Shown here: piece by piece, positions 9,505 through 11,674 of the stretch | Numbering within the stretch: the stretch's first letter is position 1 | Layout: every line of letters begins with the position of its first letter | NCBI GenBank assembly: GCA_903821905.1 | Contig: CAIJMQ010000007.1 | Coordinates: 1 to 11,674 of the forward strand | Length of the DNA: 11,674 bases | Source: an uncultured bacterium | GTDB taxonomy: Bacteria > CAIJMQ01 | Direction: 5' to 3' | Made by a program: the position numbers and the translations under genes | The notes under the pieces: generated by a model | Told to the model about the DNA's origin: nothing | Database searches by the model: none | The model's input: only the letters and a program-made list of their open reading frames with translations

Positions 9505-9562
9505 TGAGACAATCTGACACAACTTTTATTACTTGACTGACATACAGGGATTTTATGTCTCA
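9505..9562. promoter_or_regulatory. candidate upstream activator sites for the dnaK promoter
   Basis: TGAGACA (9505-9511) and TGTCTCA (9556-9562) are perfect inverted copies with centres 51 bp apart. Between them lie two direct copies of CTGACA (9514-9519, 9537-9542). The second contributes to a perfect dyad GACATA-N9-TATGTC (9539-9559). All lie about 115-170 nt before the predicted sigma-54 start, the usual distance for enhancer sites of NtrC-type activators. No known binding motif is matched, so this is inference from symmetry and position. Confidence 0.35.
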
Positions 9563-9607
9563 AAACGTTTTAAAAGCAGGGTTTTAATATGAATAACTTT
9601 GATATTT

Positions 9608-10642
9608 TTAATTAATACTATTTGCCATGACATATATCGTTTTGCTCCCATCTTTCAAAGTTGCTGAGACCATTTTGGCCTGAAGTGTATAATAAGTAGT
9701 GTTTGAATTTACTTTCTTCTCTGCAAAGGTAGGTTGGAATTCAAGTTCCAGTATTAAATTTTTGTAATTTTCTCTTACCATCTTTGCCTTATTCAAAGAA
9801 AAAGGAATAGAAGTAGGCATATTATCGAATTTTATTAACCACTGTTCTGTCTTCTCAAAATCTGATTTTTCAAACATTTCCATATAATAATCCCCGAAAT
9901 TTAATTTTCTAATATAATAAAACCATTCTTTTTCTCCTTGGGGAAATTGAGAAGGTGGGAATATTAATGGAAAATTCTTTTTCTCTATATCATATTTATC
10001 TAACGAAAAATTAAGGCACGCTATGTCTTCTTCTATACGAAGATTATTTTCTTCAATTTTCCATTCTTGGACAAAAGGTGGGACTGTAGAGGGAACAGGT
10101 GAAGATAAAGCATCATGTACAAAACGTGTCTCAAAGAGCATCATTGTATTTTGGAATTCCTGTAGCCAAGCAACTGGTATTTTAACGTATTTAGTTGATA
10201 AGGTTGTTCTCTGAACTTTTGTTTCTTCTATATGTTTATAAGATTTTGCTATATTAAGGCCTTTATTTATGTCATTATCATCAGGGGTATATAAAAATTC
10301 TATTTTAAAAACCGTGTTCTTAAATTTCTGTTCGTTATTTATATCATTTTTAATATTTCCTTCTATCCTTCTTTCATAGACTCCCTTTATATCATTTACC
10401 CTCTTTTGATGTTCTTCCTTTGATTCAAATTCTTCTATATCAGGTAAAGGAGGTATATAGGTTTTTATTCTTTCCTGTCTGGGAATTTCCTGATAAGTAT
10501 AGAATGCTTCCCATATCCCTTTTAACTGTTTTGCGTCAGTAATTGTTATTCTGTCTGTTTCTTCTTTTGAAAATAAGTTAATAGACAGTATTAATAAAAA
10601 TAATACGCTAAGGATAAAATATCTTTTAAAGGTTATCTTCAT
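9608..10642 (-). CDS. predicted secreted protein, function unknown
   Basis: I do not recognise this 344-residue protein. It has a clear N-terminal signal peptide (MKITFKRYF, then a hydrophobic core to about residue 23, and a likely cleavage site near FSKEE). There is no lipobox cysteine and no further membrane helix, so a soluble periplasmic or exported protein is expected. The mature part is rich in Glu, Lys, aromatic residues and predicted beta strands. A segment at about 67-95 (PDIEEFESKEEHQKRV, then an ER-rich stretch) looks like a short helical charged motif. Residues 180-195 are Pro/Ser-rich. There are no catalytic motifs. It starts 8 nt after GGAGGG, and only 5 nt separate it from the stop of the sigma-54 regulator gene. 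The two are therefore almost certainly one operon, and it may be a sensor-side or target partner of that regulator. No terminator is seen between it and dnaK. Confidence 0.8.
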   Translation of the reverse strand: MKITFKRYFILSVLFLLILSINLFSKEETDRITITDAKQLKGIWEAFYTYQEIPRQERIKTYIPPLPDIEEFESKEEHQKRVNDIKGVYERRIEGNIKNDINNEQKFKNTVFKIEFLYTPDDNDINKGLNIAKSYKHIEETKVQRTTLSTKYVKIPVAWLQEFQNTMMLFETRFVHDALSSPVPSTVPPFVQEWKIEENNLRIEEDIACLNFSLDKYDIEKKNFPLIFPPSQFPQGEKEWFYYIRKLNFGDYYMEMFEKSDFEKTEQWLIKFDNMPTSIPFSLNKAKMVRENYKNLILELEFQPTFAEKKVNSNTTYYTLQAKMVSATLKDGSKTIYVMANSIN

Positions 10643-10647
10643 TCTTA

Positions 10648-11674
10648 TTACCCTCCGATTGAATGGGTTGATAATTTTCTATGAAGTGTACGTCTACTAA
10701 TTCCCAGCATTTCAGCAGCTTTTGATTTGTTACCCCCAGCTTTTTTTAAAGCGTGGCTTATAACTAATTTCTCAACTTCGTCAAGAGATGCCATACCTTT
10801 TATATTTATACTTTCTTCAGTAGCTTTCTCAACTGCAACTCCCCTAACATCTAAAGACAATTCTTTAACACCAAGGATTTCTTTACGTGAAAAAACTACC
10901 ATGGACTCAATAGCATTCTTTAGTTCTCTTACATTACCATACCAATCATAGTTTTGCAATAGAATAAGAGCTTTTGATGATATCCCTTTTATCTTTTTTT
11001 TATTAGCTTTATTCGATTCTTTTAGAAAATGATGGACTAATAATGGGATATCTTCTCTGCGTTCCCTTAAAGGTGGCACTTCAATTTTTACTACATTAAG
11101 TCTCCAGTAAAGATCTTTTCTGAATTTATTTTCTTTGACCAGTTTTTCTAAATCTTGATTAGTGGCTGCAATAATTCTCGTATCTATCGCAATTGTCTTG
11201 GCCCCACCTACTCTTTCAAACTGTCTTTCTTCTAGAACTCTCAAAAGTTTAACTTGTACTGATGGAGATATTTCACTAACTTCATCTAAAAAAAGCGTAC
11301 CACTATTGGCTAACTCAAATCTACCTTGTCTTGATTCTATAGCACCTGTAAATGCTCCTTTTTCATGGCCAAAAAGTTCTGATTCCAAAACGCCTTTAGA
11401 AAGAGTAGAACACTGGACTGCTATAAAATCTTTATCTTTACGGTCACTTTGATGATGTATTGCCTTTGCAATCAATTCCTTCCCTGTTCCTGATTCTCCT
11501 TGAATGAGAACGGTAGCTCTTGTAGATGCTACTTGTGAAATCATATTAAAAATCTGTCTCATTTTTCTTGATTGACCAATTATATTCTCGAATGAATAAC
11601 GTTCATTAATTCCTTTTTTCAATAACTCATAGTCTTCTTTAAGTTTTCTATAAGAAAGGGCTCTTTCTATAACT
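10648..11674 (-). CDS. sigma-54-dependent NtrC-family response regulator, 5' partial
   Basis: The frame stays open to the right edge of the window, so the gene is cut. A TTG at 11622 would be a possible start, but the 17 codons before it read VIERALSYRKLKEDYEL. That is the helical linker typically found between receiver and AAA+ domains of NtrC-type regulators, and no start codon is needed there. The receiver itself lies outside the window. The AAA+ domain begins at YSFENIIGQS and shows Walker A GESGTGKE, the sigma-54 contact loop GAFTGA, Walker B TLFLDE, the LLRVLEERQFERVGG segment, FRKDLYWRLNV with the arginine fingers, and sensor II WYGNVREL. The last 45 residues form a Fis-type helix-turn-helix (GGNKSKAAEMLGISRRTLHRKL). 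It would open sigma-54 promoters by ATP hydrolysis. It is co-transcribed with the secreted-protein gene and lies upstream of the sigma-54-type dnaK promoter. Its cognate kinase is not in view. Confidence 0.93.
   Translation of the reverse strand, partial: VIERALSYRKLKEDYELLKKGINERYSFENIIGQSRKMRQIFNMISQVASTRATVLIQGESGTGKELIAKAIHHQSDRKDKDFIAVQCSTLSKGVLESELFGHEKGAFTGAIESRQGRFELANSGTLFLDEVSEISPSVQVKLLRVLEERQFERVGGAKTIAIDTRIIAATNQDLEKLVKENKFRKDLYWRLNVVKIEVPPLRERREDIPLLVHHFLKESNKANKKKIKGISSKALILLQNYDWYGNVRELKNAIESMVVFSRKEILGVKELSLDVRGVAVEKATEESINIKGMASLDEVEKLVISHALKKAGGNKSKAAEMLGISRRTLHRKLSTHSIGG

Noticed and set aside
9562-9571. AAAACGTTTT palindrome as a terminator of the secreted-protein gene
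   Set aside because: It is a 10-bp palindrome without a loop and without a following T tract; at most it is a protein-binding site.
11573-11622. TTG at 11622 as the start of the sigma-54 regulator
   Set aside because: The frame continues open to the window edge and encodes a typical receiver-to-AAA+ linker helix (VIERALSYRKLKEDYEL); the TTG codes for an internal leucine.

Overview
This 11.7 kb window is AT-rich (roughly one third G+C by eye) and almost entirely coding. All genes except one small one lie on the minus strand, so the biological reading order runs from the right edge to the left. It looks like chromosome of a Gram-negative bacterium. DnaK carries the residue 80-105 insert typical of Gram-negative DnaK, the HtrA protease has a signal peptide for export to a periplasm, and the regulator at the right edge belongs to the sigma-54 activator family. 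The GroEL N-terminus ([12 protein letters not shown]) and its GGM/PGG-rich tail recall planctomycete-type or related candidate-phylum sequences. That placement is an impression from memory, not a search result.

Layout in transcription order: (1) 11674-10648, the AAA+ and Fis-type DNA-binding domains of an NtrC-family response regulator, cut by the window edge in the linker after its probable receiver domain. (2) 10642-9608, a predicted secreted protein of unknown function, 5 nt after the regulator and surely co-transcribed with it. (3) 9607-9360, a 248-nt control region with a well-matched -24/-12 (sigma-54) promoter and upstream inverted repeats. (4) dnaK, grpE and a DegP/HtrA-type protease, packed 1-2 nt apart. 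(5) A 168-nt gap with a sigma-70 extended -10 promoter, then groES and groEL, closed by a strong intrinsic terminator. (6) A glmU-like nucleotidyltransferase with its own nearly leaderless promoter, then a glmM-like phosphohexomutase. (7) On the plus strand at the left edge, a convergent 61-codon gene for a small membrane protein. No gene-free stretch exceeds 300 nt.

The genes form a proteostasis island: cytoplasmic Hsp70 (DnaK/GrpE), periplasmic protease/chaperone (HtrA) and the Hsp60 chaperonin (GroES/GroEL), followed by two enzymes of amino-sugar nucleotide (cell envelope precursor) synthesis. No dnaJ, no hrcA and no CIRCE operator are seen. The main hypothesis is that the dnaK-grpE-htrA operon is driven by sigma-54 and activated by the adjacent NtrC-type regulator, possibly in response to an envelope state involving the secreted protein encoded with it. 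A second point is that the GlmU homologue keeps the uridylyltransferase residues but lacks the acetyltransferase part of the C-terminal domain, so the acetylation step would have to be done elsewhere or the substrate is different.
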